Shown here: positions 20,201 through 29,920 of the stretch, piece after piece
Layout of the letters: each line of letters opens with the position of its first letter
Numbering within the stretch: position 1 is the first letter of the stretch
Assembly (NCBI GenBank): GCA_943787295.1
Contig: CALSLW010000001.1
Location: 186,001 to 250,000, forward strand
Source: an uncultured Flavobacteriaceae bacterium
Lineage (GTDB): Bacteria > Bacteroidota > Bacteroidia > Flavobacteriales > Flavobacteriaceae
Reading direction: 5' to 3'
Length of the DNA stretch: 64,000 bases
Notes under the pieces: model-generated
Database searches by the model: none
Told to the model about the DNA's origin: nothing
What the model saw: the letters and a program-made list of their open reading frames with translations, nothing else
Translations under genes and position numbers: made by a program

Positions 20201-21646
20201 TTTAGAGATCGTTTGGTTAACTTTAATAATGCTTCGCTTATAGAAAAGAAAACTAAAACTAGCGCGAACTTAAATGGTTCACTAAGTCATATCAATTTCA
20301 ATGCATGGGAAATGGATATCAAGCTTTTGACCAATCGCTTTTTAGTCTATGACCGCCCTGAAGATAAAAATGCTTTATTCTATGGACACGGTTATTTAAC
20401 GGGAGAAGCCAGATTTAATGGTCCTACAAAGTCCTTAATATTAGAAGTAGTTGGCAGTACAGCAGAAGGTACCACACTAGTTATTCCATGGCAGGAGGAT
20501 AAGGGATTATCAGACACTTCTTTTATAGATTATTATACAAAAGGGAGTAGTTTACAAGAGGAGGTTACTGCAGATATATCTGCGATTGACGAAGCATTTA
20601 GAGGCTTTGAAATGATATTTGATCTTGATGTTAACCGCAATGCAAAGGTAGAAATTGTAGTAGATCAATCTTCAGGGAGTACCTTATCGGGTAGGGGAGC
20701 TGGAAACATTTTAATTGAAACAAACATAGACGGGAAATTTAATATCTGGGGAGACTTCATTGCTTATGAAGGGATTTATAACTTTAAAAACTTAGGTTTG
20801 ATCGATAAGAAATTTGCTGTAGAGCAAGGAGGAACCATTGTATGGGAAGGAGATCCACTTGAAGCACAGCTCAATATCGAAGCAACCTATCAAGTTCCAG
20901 GAGGAGCAAATCCTGCTTTATTAGTAGATAACCCTAATTTTAATCGAAAAATACCCACAAATGTTGGGATACAGTTAGTGGGGAATTTAATTAAACCAGA
21001 TGATCCTGTTTTTGATATTTCCTTTCCAAACACTACTGGGATTGTAGTTTCTGAGATTAACTACCGACTTGCAGATCAACAGCGACGTCAATTACAAGCA
21101 ATCTCTCTTCTTTCACAAGGGATTTTCATTAGCGATGTGTCTGTTTCATTTCAGGGGATAACAAATAATCTTTACGAAAAAGCTTCTGATGTATTTAGCA
21201 CTCTTTTAGGGTCGAACCAAGGGAAACTCAATGTAGGACTCAACTACCTGCAAGGGGAAGAAAACCCTGCCTTTGATTTAAGAACCGAAGATCGTATAGG
21301 ACTTACTCTAAGCACCCAGTTAAGTGATCGGATTTTGATTAATGGTAAAATTGGTGTTCCGATCGACGGGCTAGAACAATCTGTTATTGTGGGAGATGTT
21401 CAAATTGATTTTATTTTAAATGAGAGTGGTTCGCTAAAAGCAAAGGTTTTTAATCGCGAAAATGATTTTCGTTATTTAGGAGATGAATTTGGCTATACTC
21501 AAGGAATGGGGATGTCTTATCAAGTCGATTTCAATACTTTTCAAGAGCTGCTGAATAAAATCAAGACAAAGTCTTTAAAATCAAATGATTATGATTTTGA
21601 TCAAACGGGGATAGAAGCTGTTGAATATGTGAATAAGAATAACTGA
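17300..21646 (+). CDS. tamB: TamB-like translocation/assembly module protein
   Basis: This is a very long AsmA/TamB-type protein (1448 residues from the TTG at 17300), expected to span the periplasm from an N-terminal inner-membrane anchor. The body consists of repetitive beta-rich segments. The C-terminal roughly 400 residues form the TamB/DUF490 domain, including the GNILIETNIDGKFNIWGDF and QLQAISLLSQGIF regions. The family works in outer-membrane protein insertion or phospholipid transport. With a TTG, ATG or nearby start the hydrophobic anchor is truncated. The frame stays open back to 17237 and reads KNLRKILVFLSA in front of it, so translation probably starts at the ATT at 17252. Confidence 0.9.
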   Translation: MLMIAFSLFFSSEKVQTRVANSITKQLNSSFETNIKIGSAKIDLSGRISLGEVLIRDHKKDTLFYVRQLKLKLNELEGVLKGDYQFSSLGIAQPYLSIKTYQEEQSSNLQQFLNRLKRSSKKQKPFLVNVDQLNLENARLILTDQNKASSFGFKNINASIAKILLNENQLTGQIAQLNYQSPHVEDLTDLKAKLNFTKETLHLEDFEIVTPNGQMAGELKINTPKFSLDQIMEEGMFLVSFKEADLSTTLFNSTSVKLPSGKIKFNGVATGPLDQLKVKLTAQTDKNSRFEGDLLLRYSKEKGIFLKGRNVVASIDLEDVDRYTNVLFPQEHPIHQFNLARLELEGAFDFRKDQSFTSSLSMVLNEGTVKTAMQLEKQGVDWTFAQQLQFNDLGKGNLFKSLPSLDLINGKVQLTGTIKDSKLYSFDWDSQLNSLQWNSIVYQNISLNGKKDAEAFDLALRLNDPRIILKSKVSQELLSAEKKLVVKSEIERLDLSAYGWTPPDDDVRLATHLTFIGNQNALKEVRFQNTLIESKEAKNDFMDFALYFSSINGLNKVTQEGSDLFQFSLAGKFTYQNLPRLLESSIREALLLPYEKVIAKEEQFEFGLTLNKKALQALYPAVETPNNISLKGKISSIKGASSLSFDLPYILYEGYTVEGLSLNTLAGKSNDLTQFKADRVKGNNINISQVEFFIRAVDEKLKGQFTGGFGLNNINQFAVDFTYDQTLNNGLFQLDQAKVDLDGDLWQLTKNKRNNFIYNSATKEFIVNDLALSTVDQSFEINGAYQTKDNFSLKLATNQLTLEKILPKGDKFNFKGTLSSSFSIIQGQDQQLLDTDLKVESLVINGTPMGDFSLEVGGSSQLKTYQVETSLRAANKALLSGSGNIFMSDASPKVDVDLQLEDLDMSFLSALGKGKITEIKGFMSGDLNLWGALGDLKIRGDANLNQMGMYIPSTNTRYQLVDNTKVQFRDRLVNFNNASLIEKKTKTSANLNGSLSHINFNAWEMDIKLLTNRFLVYDRPEDKNALFYGHGYLTGEARFNGPTKSLILEVVGSTAEGTTLVIPWQEDKGLSDTSFIDYYTKGSSLQEEVTADISAIDEAFRGFEMIFDLDVNRNAKVEIVVDQSSGSTLSGRGAGNILIETNIDGKFNIWGDFIAYEGIYNFKNLGLIDKKFAVEQGGTIVWEGDPLEAQLNIEATYQVPGGANPALLVDNPNFNRKIPTNVGIQLVGNLIKPDDPVFDISFPNTTGIVVSEINYRLADQQRRQLQAISLLSQGIFISDVSVSFQGITNNLYEKASDVFSTLLGSNQGKLNVGLNYLQGEENPAFDLRTEDRIGLTLSTQLSDRILINGKIGVPIDGLEQSVIVGDVQIDFILNESGSLKAKVFNRENDFRYLGDEFGYTQGMGMSYQVDFNTFQELLNKIKTKSLKSNDYDFDQTGIEAVEYVNKNN

Positions 21647-21670
21647 AAACGTTGTCGTTTTGTTTAAATC
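21646..21670 (+). terminator. Weak terminator after the TamB-like gene
   Basis: AAAACG-TTGT-CGTTTT (21646-21661) forms a perfect 6-bp hairpin followed by a T-rich stretch. It overlaps the stop codon. The AT-rich stem makes it a weak candidate. Confidence 0.35.
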
Positions 21671-21720
21671 CTAATTTTTTCACCATATAACATAGTTAGT
21701 AATTATATTCATTAAATTTG

Positions 21721-22716
21721 ATGCCGATTATGAACGAGACGTTAAAAAGAATAGCTGTGTTAACTTCTGGGGGAGATTCCCCAGGGATGAATGCAGCGGT
21801 AAGAGCCGTAGTGCGTTCAAGTATGTTTTATGGACTTGAATGTTTTGTAGTTTACCAAGGATATCAAGGATTGATAGATGGTAACTTTGAAAAATTTACT
21901 GCTAGAAGTGTTAATAACATTATCAATAAAGGAGGAACCATTCTTCGTTCTGCACGTTCATTAGAATTTCGCACTCCTGAAGGTCGTAAAAAAGCTTTTG
22001 CAAATTTGCAAAATAATCAAATCGATGCTTTAGTCGTTATCGGTGGAGACGGTTCTTTTACTGGTGCGATGATTTTTCAAGAAGAATTTAAATTCCCCGT
22101 TATTGGTATCCCCGGTACAATTGACAACGACATTTTCGGTACACAATATACCCTTGGGTATGATACAGCCATCAACACAGTTGTTGAAGTAATTGATAAA
22201 ATTAGAGACACGGCAAGTTCTCACAATCGACTGTTTTTTGTTGAGGTAATGGGAAGAGATGCAGGACATATTGCATTAAATTCTGGGATTGGTGCTGGGG
22301 CTGAAGAAATTTTGATACCAGAAGAAAACAGAGGATTAGAACAATTACTCGAGTCCCTTAAAAACAGTGAAAAATCTGGTAAGTCTTCGAGTATCGTTGT
22401 TGTTGCAGAAGGGGATAAGACGGGTAAAAATGTTTTTGAACTCGCTTCCTATGTCGAGCAAAACCTTCCTTATTACGAAGTAAGGGTATCCGTTTTGGGG
22501 CATATGCAACGTGGAGGAGCTCCTAGTTGTTTTGATCGTGTACTCGCCTCTAGAATGGGAGTTCATGCCGTAGAATCACTTAAAAGCGGGAAATCTAACG
22601 TTATGGTAGGTGTGATGAATGATCAAATGCAATTAACCCCACTGGAAAAAGCCATTAAAGGAAAATCAGAAATCAATCAAAATCTGTTACGTGTAACAGA
22701 CATACTCTCTATTTAA
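21721..22716 (+). CDS. pfkA: ATP-dependent 6-phosphofructokinase
   Basis: This glycolytic enzyme phosphorylates fructose 6-phosphate. The motifs are TSGGDSPGMNAA (nucleotide binding), GGDGSF, the catalytic GTIDND, MGRDAGHIA and GHMQRGG, all in normal order. The length of about 330 matches the prokaryotic ATP-type enzyme. The ATG at 21721 is used; an ATG at 21730 is equally plausible. A full -7-like sequence, TAAATTTG, at 21713-21720 directly precedes the start. If it is used, the mRNA would be nearly leaderless and the 21730 ATG the likelier start. gapA follows 22 bases downstream. Confidence 0.96.
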   Translation: MPIMNETLKRIAVLTSGGDSPGMNAAVRAVVRSSMFYGLECFVVYQGYQGLIDGNFEKFTARSVNNIINKGGTILRSARSLEFRTPEGRKKAFANLQNNQIDALVVIGGDGSFTGAMIFQEEFKFPVIGIPGTIDNDIFGTQYTLGYDTAINTVVEVIDKIRDTASSHNRLFFVEVMGRDAGHIALNSGIGAGAEEILIPEENRGLEQLLESLKNSEKSGKSSSIVVVAEGDKTGKNVFELASYVEQNLPYYEVRVSVLGHMQRGGAPSCFDRVLASRMGVHAVESLKSGKSNVMVGVMNDQMQLTPLEKAIKGKSEINQNLLRVTDILSI

Positions 22717-22723
22717 AAATTAA

Positions 22724-23737
<1,014 letters not shown>

Positions 23738-23740
23738 ATT

Positions 23741-24601
23741 ATGTATTTAATCGTTGATAGTGGTTCAACAAAAACCGATTGGTTTGCAGTTGATAAATTT
23801 GGTGAAGTCTTGTTTTCAACTCAAACTTTAGGATTAAACCCTCAGGTTTTATCTTCAGCTATATTGAACGAACGTATTATCAACAATTATCAAATCTATT
23901 CAAATAGAGATGAGGTAACTCATCTCTATTTTTATGGTGCTGGATGCGGGATTCAATCTACGGTTGATCGCATACTAAAAGTATTCAAAGAGATTTTTAC
24001 GAATTGTGAATTCATCATCAAAGAAGATACCTATGCGGCAGTTTATTCAACTGCAGCACCAAATGAGTCTTCTATTGTTTGTATCTTGGGAACTGGTTCA
24101 AATTGCTCCTATTTTGATGGAGTAGAGGTAGATCAGCGTGTCATTTCATTAGGGTATATCTTAATGGATGAAGCTAGTGGGAACTTTTATGGGAAACAAT
24201 TGGTTAGAGGGTTTTATTTTAATGAAATGCCAAAACACCTATCCATTAAATTTGAAGCAGAATTCAAATTAGATGCAGATACCATTAAAGAAAACCTTTA
24301 CCGAAAAGAAAACCCCAATACCTATTTGGCGAAATTCGCCAAATTCTTAATTGATCACAAACAAGATCCATACATTCATAACATTATCATGAATGGATTA
24401 GATCGATTTATTCAGCATCAAATTTTGCAATTTGAGAATGCTAAAAGTATTCCAGTGCATTTTGTAGGCTCCATCGCTCACTTCCTTCAGGAAGAAATTA
24501 AGCAAAAAATGGACGCTTATGGATTAACCATGGGAAGGGTAGTAAAACGTCCTATTGACGGTTTAGTGGACTACCATATTGAATCCCTGGATTTAAAGTA
24601 G
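23741..24601 (+). CDS. BadF/BadG/BcrA/BcrD-family ATPase (N-acetylglucosamine-kinase-like)
   Basis: This 286-residue ASKHA-superfamily protein has the N-terminal phosphate-binding motif VDSGSTKTDW, the second phosphate motif CILGTGSNC, and the adenosine region GSIAHFLQEE. Proteins of this group in Bacteroidetes resemble eukaryotic N-acetylglucosamine kinase, so it probably phosphorylates an amino sugar, for example one recovered from peptidoglycan. It begins three bases after gapA. The exact substrate cannot be read from the sequence. Confidence 0.82.
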   Translation: MYLIVDSGSTKTDWFAVDKFGEVLFSTQTLGLNPQVLSSAILNERIINNYQIYSNRDEVTHLYFYGAGCGIQSTVDRILKVFKEIFTNCEFIIKEDTYAAVYSTAAPNESSIVCILGTGSNCSYFDGVEVDQRVISLGYILMDEASGNFYGKQLVRGFYFNEMPKHLSIKFEAEFKLDADTIKENLYRKENPNTYLAKFAKFLIDHKQDPYIHNIIMNGLDRFIQHQILQFENAKSIPVHFVGSIAHFLQEEIKQKMDAYGLTMGRVVKRPIDGLVDYHIESLDLK

Positions 24602-24611
24602 TAGGGGAGGC

Positions 24612-24995
24612 TTATCTTACTGCAACCATTGAAATTTCAATGCGTACAAACTTTGGCAAATTAGCCACTTCTACCGTCTCTCTTGCGGGTGCAGTTGCAT
24701 CATCAAAATAACGACCATACACCTTGTTTACTGCAGAAAAATTATTCATATCGCTTAAGAAAATAGACGTTTTAACGACATTTTCAAAACTCATTTCTGC
24801 TGCTTCAAGTACGGCTTTTAAATTCTGCATCACTTGTTTTGTTTCCTCTTCAAGGTCCCCTTCAACTAATTCCATCGTACCAGGAATTAATGGGATTTGT
24901 CCCGATAAGTAAAGGGTGTCGTTCGCTAAAACAGCTTGGTTATAAGGACCAAGTGGTGCCGGAGCTTTGTCTGTAGTAACAATGGTTTTTTTCAT
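24612..24995 (-). CDS. ridA: RidA family enamine/imine deaminase
   Basis: This 127-residue YjgF/YER057c/UK114 protein hydrolyses reactive 2-aminoacrylate and related imines. The substrate-binding arginine is in ATAPARETVEVANLPK, with the trimer-interface sequences QAVLANDTLYLSGQIP and VVKTSIFLSDM. It is 11 bases downstream of the lptD-like gene on the same strand, so it is probably co-transcribed, although no functional link is apparent. Confidence 0.94.
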   Translation of the reverse strand: MKKTIVTTDKAPAPLGPYNQAVLANDTLYLSGQIPLIPGTMELVEGDLEEETKQVMQNLKAVLEAAEMSFENVVKTSIFLSDMNNFSAVNKVYGRYFDDATAPARETVEVANLPKFVRIEISMVAVR

Positions 24996-25006
24996 CTGTT
25001 TGAATT

Positions 25007-27685
25007 TTAAAGTCGACGATCTGGTTCACGACGTTTTTCATATTTAAGATCGCTTAAGAGGCCTGATTTAATTCCAATAAAGAAATACCAGGACGCCCTA
25101 TTGCTAAAGGGTACCCAGCTAAAGTTTAATCGCCAACTGTCCAGATCACGGTCAAATCTAAATTGAGTATAAGTAACACCTTTTCCTTTAAAGTCATATC
25201 CTGTAGAAACCCCAACTTTCCATTTTGGCGTAAGGTCTACATCCCCAGAAACCATCAAAGAGTTATTGGTGAATTCTTTTTGTCCTCTATTATTTTTATA
25301 GGTCAAAGAGTGTGCAAAGGTTAAATTCCATGGAATTTCAGTGCGATATAAATCTCCTGTTATCGCATTACTTTTATCTTCTTTATTAAATAAACCATTA
25401 GAAAAATCATTTGATTTTCCAAAAAGATCATCTTCACGTCCTCCGCCAGACAACCGTTCCCTTTCTGAAAAATCTAGCGCGTCTTGGTCTACATTTTCCT
25501 CTTCCTCTTCTTCCTCTTTATCTTTTTTGAAAGTGTCATTATTGAGTTTGAAGTTCATATTGACATTTGCACTTGTCATTCTTAAAAGCCCACCGCCATT
25601 CTTTATGTGAAAAACATTAATTCGATTGAATTCTTCGTCTAAGCCATAGGGGTCAAATGTTGCGTTGAGGTTGACACTTAATTCGTCATTAAATAACTTT
25701 AGAGCGGTACTCATACGTACTGGGGAAAGTTGAAATTGTTCTCCAGCAAGATTGTAACTGGTCGAAATGTTTAAGTTGTCTAATAAAGTGATCTTTTTTG
25801 GCTCTGTTGCGGTGGTGTCTCGATCTCTTACCTTCGCCTCAAACGAGTTATTAATGGTTATCCCTACTGAATTGGAATAAGATCTAGTAGGTGAACCAAA
25901 AAGTGCGTTCTCAAAGCGGGTGTATTCTGCTGTTGTGCCATTGGCATCTACAATATAGGTGTCATAATATTTTTCAAAACTGGGTTGAGTACTGTAGCTT
26001 ATCGAGGGACGAACCACATGGCGAATAGATTGTATTTTCTTCCCTTCTTTAAAATTAAATGTACCATAAATAGTAGTTCCTAAACTTGCACTGTAGTTGT
26101 AGGTTCTAAATGCATCAAAGCCTTTAATCGTATCTTTTACAACCCCATCTACTTCGTTGTAATCACGATAAGCAATTGTATTAGGGGTCCATATTTCACG
26201 GTAAGATCCTCCAGCACTAACACTTAAATGCTTAAAAACTTTAAAGTTTGTTGCTAAAGGGATGCTGTGACTAACACCGCTTACCGCATCATCATACATG
26301 GCTTTTGTAAAAAGCTTTTCTTCTGTAGTTTGAATACGACTTTCAGCTAGAGTAGTAAGTTGAAAATTTATGTTTTGAATAATCCCTTTTTTAGTTCCTT
26401 CTCGTTTTGCAAAAGGATAAATACGCTCCATGTTCCCTTGAAAGGTCGGTAAGGTGAGATTGGCACTTTGGGTATTTTTATTCTGTGAGAGACTAGAAGT
26501 TAGCGATATGTTTACCCTTGGATATTTAGGAAAAGTGCGAGAATAAGAAACGGAAGAGCTCAAGTTGTTATTTAAAAAATTTGAGCTGTTTAATTGGTTG
26601 ATGGACTGCTGAAAATATTCACTGCTTCCTAAGTTTACAGAGGCAGAAAAATTCGAGTTTGGACTTGCCTTCGAATCTTGTTTATGTGACCATCTAATGT
26701 TGTAAACAGTTGATTTAGAATAGCCCTCGAAACCTCTTTCTCCATTGACAAGTTTTTCATAGCGAAAACTAAAGTTCCCTGAAAATTTATAATTCAACTT
26801 ATAGGTGGTGTCCCACCGAACACCATAACTGCCATTTGTATAGTAATCTCCCGTCAAATTGATATCAAAATACTCTGAGAAAGGAAGATAATACCCCATA
26901 TTTTGTAAGTAAAAACCTCTTTGATTACTCTCTCCAAAGGTGGGGAATATAAAACCAGATTCTTTTTGGTCACCTGCTGGAAAATAGGCAAAAGGCACAA
27001 ATACAGGGGTAGGGACATTCGCGATATAAAGGTTACTTACACTGGCGACAATTTTACCTCCTGGAACAAGTTTTCCTTGTCGAATCCTTATGTAATAATC
27101 TGGATTTTCTGGATCAGAAGAAGTGGTGACTTTAGCGTTCTTGATATAATAGAGGGAATCGTTCTCCTTTTTGGTGAAGCTTGAAAAGACATTCATGCCG
27201 CTTTGGGCAGATTTTGAATTCCAGATCAAGGCTCTTTTACTGTCAAAATTAAATCGAATTGAATCGGGGTTTACTTCATCTCTCCCTTGAATAAAGACCG
27301 GTTTTTGACTTAGTGTTCCAGTGGAATCTGCGATACGCCCAGCATAAACTTCATTTTTAGAATAGTCTAATACGATTAGACCCGCAGTCAATTCCATGTC
27401 TTGGTAATTTAACTTGGCCTCGTTATATAGTCGTATTTTATTTGTTTTCTGATTGATTTTAACAGAATCCTTCGCTGTATAGCGAATTAGATCTAACAGC
27501 AAGGGTTTCTTTTCTGGTATACTATCTTTAGCTTGAACACTAATACTATCTAACTTTATTTCTTCAATCGAGTCAATTAAAGGAAGACTATCCTTAATTT
27601 TGGCAGGAAAATTGTCTTGTGCTAATAAGTGAATCAATCCACAAAAGAAGAAAAGAACAGATAAATAAAAAGACTTTGTTCGCAA
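25007..27685 (-). CDS. lptD: LptD-like outer-membrane LPS assembly barrel
   Basis: This 892-residue outer-membrane protein has a signal peptide (about 1-22), a short periplasmic OstA-like domain (about 60-215; the segment IRLYNEAKLNYQDMELTAG is typical) and a long beta-barrel of alternating aromatic strands ending near RR at 890. LptD inserts LPS into the outer leaflet. The flavobacterial form is larger than the enterobacterial one. A strongly acidic insert (seven Glu in a row, about residues 718-724) occurs in a loop. On the minus strand TAATTTTG (27731-27724) is a possible -7 element. Confidence 0.88.
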   Translation of the reverse strand: MRTKSFYLSVLFFFCGLIHLLAQDNFPAKIKDSLPLIDSIEEIKLDSISVQAKDSIPEKKPLLLDLIRYTAKDSVKINQKTNKIRLYNEAKLNYQDMELTAGLIVLDYSKNEVYAGRIADSTGTLSQKPVFIQGRDEVNPDSIRFNFDSKRALIWNSKSAQSGMNVFSSFTKKENDSLYYIKNAKVTTSSDPENPDYYIRIRQGKLVPGGKIVASVSNLYIANVPTPVFVPFAYFPAGDQKESGFIFPTFGESNQRGFYLQNMGYYLPFSEYFDINLTGDYYTNGSYGVRWDTTYKLNYKFSGNFSFRYEKLVNGERGFEGYSKSTVYNIRWSHKQDSKASPNSNFSASVNLGSSEYFQQSINQLNSSNFLNNNLSSSVSYSRTFPKYPRVNISLTSSLSQNKNTQSANLTLPTFQGNMERIYPFAKREGTKKGIIQNINFQLTTLAESRIQTTEEKLFTKAMYDDAVSGVSHSIPLATNFKVFKHLSVSAGGSYREIWTPNTIAYRDYNEVDGVVKDTIKGFDAFRTYNYSASLGTTIYGTFNFKEGKKIQSIRHVVRPSISYSTQPSFEKYYDTYIVDANGTTAEYTRFENALFGSPTRSYSNSVGITINNSFEAKVRDRDTTATEPKKITLLDNLNISTSYNLAGEQFQLSPVRMSTALKLFNDELSVNLNATFDPYGLDEEFNRINVFHIKNGGGLLRMTSANVNMNFKLNNDTFKKDKEEEEEEENVDQDALDFSERERLSGGGREDDLFGKSNDFSNGLFNKEDKSNAITGDLYRTEIPWNLTFAHSLTYKNNRGQKEFTNNSLMVSGDVDLTPKWKVGVSTGYDFKGKGVTYTQFRFDRDLDSWRLNFSWVPFSNRASWYFFIGIKSGLLSDLKYEKRREPDRRL

Positions 27686-27705
27686 GGTGATAAAGGCTAA
27701 ATTTG
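27675..27705 (+). promoter_or_regulatory. Predicted amidase promoter
   Basis: TTTG (27675-27678), exactly 19 bases and TAAATTTG (27698-27705) form a complete Bacteroidetes promoter. Transcription should start near 27709. The -33 box lies inside the first codons of the divergent lptD-like gene. Confidence 0.65.
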
Positions 27706-27775
27706 TAACAATCGACCTAAGGTCAAAATTACATATATTTTTAAAGACTTTCTCGGTTTTATGTTTTTATTAGTA

Positions 27776-28921
27776 ATGAAGAAAAATCCCTCTTTTTGGC
27801 CTTTAAGTTATTTGATCATCGCTTTTTTAATGGGTTGGTCTTCTCTTGCTGGACAACAAAGTAAGGATGCTTTTGTAGTGGTGTTAGATGCTGGTCACGG
27901 TGGGAAGGATGATGGTAACCGCGGCAATGGGTATTTTGAAAAGCATATTGCGCTAAATATTACTAAATCAATTGGCGCTCAATTAGCAAAACAAAAGGAT
28001 ATCAAAGTCATTTTTACCCGTAAAGACGATCGTTTTATAGAATTAAAAAACAGGGCTAAAATTGCGAATCAAGCCAATGCTGATCTTTTTATTTCAATTC
28101 ACTGTGATGCCTTCACCTCCCCAAAAGCCTATGGCGCTGGAACTTTTGTTTTAGGTTTGCACCGAACCAAAGACAATTTTAGGATTGCTCAAAAAGAAAA
28201 CTCGGTGATTTTTCTAGAAGATGATTACGAAACCACTTATGATGGTTTTGATCCCAATAATCCAGAGTCTGTAATTAGTTTGTTATTGATGCAAGAGACC
28301 TATCAAGGACAGAGTATTGAAGCAGCAAGCACCATCCAAAAGAGCTTTGTAAGGAATTTAAAAAGAAAAGATCGCACGGTGAAACAGGCTGGTTTTTTGG
28401 TTTTGCGGGAAACTTATATGCCTAGTGTTTTAGTAGAAGTAGGATTTTTAACCAACAAAAAAGAAGGGCAGTATCTCAATTCAAAAAAAGGGCAGCAAGA
28501 AATGGCCACTACAATTACTAGAGCCATTTTAAATTATAAAAATCAGTTAGCGGCTTCTGTCTCCTCTGGAGAAGTGCTGGACATGAGTCCAATCGAAAAA
28601 GCTACCACAGCGGTAGTTGAAAAGGAGGAAGCCAAAACAACAAATTCACAAGCGTTCAATAAAGGAATAGTCTTTAAAGTACAAATTGCAGCCAGTTCAA
28701 AAATGTTAGCCTTGACTAAATCAAACTTTAAGGGTTTAAAAGGGCTAAGCCGTCAAAAAAGCGGAAACTTATACCGTTATTTTTACGGTGAAGTAAAGCA
28801 ATACAAAGCCGCAGAACGTTTAAAACAAAAAGCGGTAAAAGCAGGATATGAGCACGCGTTTTTAGTCGCCTTTAAAGATGGAGTGAAAATCAATATTTCT
28901 GACGCAATCTCACCCAAATAA
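27776..28921 (+). CDS. N-acetylmuramoyl-L-alanine amidase with C-terminal SPOR-like region
   Basis: This is a murein hydrolase cleaving the MurNAc-L-Ala bond. The ATG at 27776 is preferred over 27761 because it places MKKNPSFWPLSYLI at the start of a signal peptide. The amidase_3 domain (about 32-255) has the zinc ligands in VLDAGHGGKDDG, a Glu in the NGYFEKHIAL stretch, ISIHCDAF, and the catalytic Glu in SVLVEVGFLTN. The C-terminal about 80 residues (VFKVQIAASSKML to the end) look like a SPOR/peptidoglycan-binding module, joined by a Glu/Ala-rich linker. It heads the envelope and redox gene run. Confidence 0.93.
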   Translation: MKKNPSFWPLSYLIIAFLMGWSSLAGQQSKDAFVVVLDAGHGGKDDGNRGNGYFEKHIALNITKSIGAQLAKQKDIKVIFTRKDDRFIELKNRAKIANQANADLFISIHCDAFTSPKAYGAGTFVLGLHRTKDNFRIAQKENSVIFLEDDYETTYDGFDPNNPESVISLLLMQETYQGQSIEAASTIQKSFVRNLKRKDRTVKQAGFLVLRETYMPSVLVEVGFLTNKKEGQYLNSKKGQQEMATTITRAILNYKNQLAASVSSGEVLDMSPIEKATTAVVEKEEAKTTNSQAFNKGIVFKVQIAASSKMLALTKSNFKGLKGLSRQKSGNLYRYFYGEVKQYKAAERLKQKAVKAGYEHAFLVAFKDGVKINISDAISPK

Positions 28922-28975
28922 TTAAGGCTAAAAGAGAAATAATGCTTAGTTTTGAATCAATCTAAACGCTACGCA

Positions 28976-29920
28976 TTGAAGCTATCAAATGAAATTAAAG
29001 CCGCACTGATCATCTTTGGCGGTATTTTCCTATTCCTAATAGGATTCAACTTTTTAAATGGGACTTCTCTGTTTAAAAGCGAAAACACGCATTTTGCCGT
29101 TTATGAGAATGTAGAAGGCTTGCAAATTGGAACAAAAGTAACCATTAATGGTTTGGCTGTAGGGAAGGTAGCGGGCATTGATTTCCTCCCTAATTCAGCA
29201 AAAATATTAGTTTCCTTCACCTTGCGTAACGATGTCTCATTTTCAAAAAATAGCGCTGCAGAATTATACGAGGCGGGTTTAATCGGTGGGAAATCAATCG
29301 CCATTATTCCAGTATATGACAATGCTGCAAAACTTAAAGATGGCGATACCCTTAGAGCAACCATTAAGCCTGGTCTTACAGATGTAGTGAATCAACAAAT
29401 TGCTCCTCTTCAACAAAAATTAGAAAGCGTTTTAGCAAATGCTGATTCTCTCTTTATCGGTGTTAATGATGTCCTCAATAAAGACGGAAGAAATAACCTA
29501 TCAGCTACTTTAGTAGAATTATCTGGAACAGTAAAAAACATCAATGCTGTCGCTACTTCATTAGATAATTTATTGACGAAGCAAAAAGGAAACCTCAATA
29601 CTACCCTGGATAATGTTGCCGCTATAAGCAAGAATGTCAATCAATTGTCTGACTCTTTAGCGCAGTCTAACATCAAGCAAAGCATTCAATCTTTTGAAAC
29701 TACCCTTGGCCGTCTTAATACTTTATTATCTGACTTAGAACAAGGCAATGGATCAATGGGGAAGCTTTTAAAAGACGAAAAGTTGTATAATAATATTGAA
29801 GCAAGTACGAAAGAAATTGAACTATTAATCAAAGACCTTAAAGCGCATCCTAAGCGCTATGTTCACTTTTCACTATTTGGTAAGAAAGAGGAACCTTATC
29901 AAGATCAAAAGAACGAATAA
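28976..29920 (+). CDS. MlaD/MCE family lipid-transport protein
   Basis: This inner-membrane-anchored MCE-domain protein is probably the substrate-binding part of a retrograde phospholipid ABC system. It has a membrane segment at about residues 9-28 and an MCE domain at about 35-115 (GLQIGTKVTINGLAVGKVAGID). A long helical tail follows. No ATG exists in frame. Two TTG codons (28952, 28976) are candidates. The second gives MKLSNEIKAALI, the normal family N-terminus, and lies after a TAGTTTTG -7-like site (28947-28954) that would cut off the first, so it is chosen. The Fe-S gene starts directly at the next base. Confidence 0.88.
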   Translation: MKLSNEIKAALIIFGGIFLFLIGFNFLNGTSLFKSENTHFAVYENVEGLQIGTKVTINGLAVGKVAGIDFLPNSAKILVSFTLRNDVSFSKNSAAELYEAGLIGGKSIAIIPVYDNAAKLKDGDTLRATIKPGLTDVVNQQIAPLQQKLESVLANADSLFIGVNDVLNKDGRNNLSATLVELSGTVKNINAVATSLDNLLTKQKGNLNTTLDNVAAISKNVNQLSDSLAQSNIKQSIQSFETTLGRLNTLLSDLEQGNGSMGKLLKDEKLYNNIEASTKEIELLIKDLKAHPKRYVHFSLFGKKEEPYQDQKNE

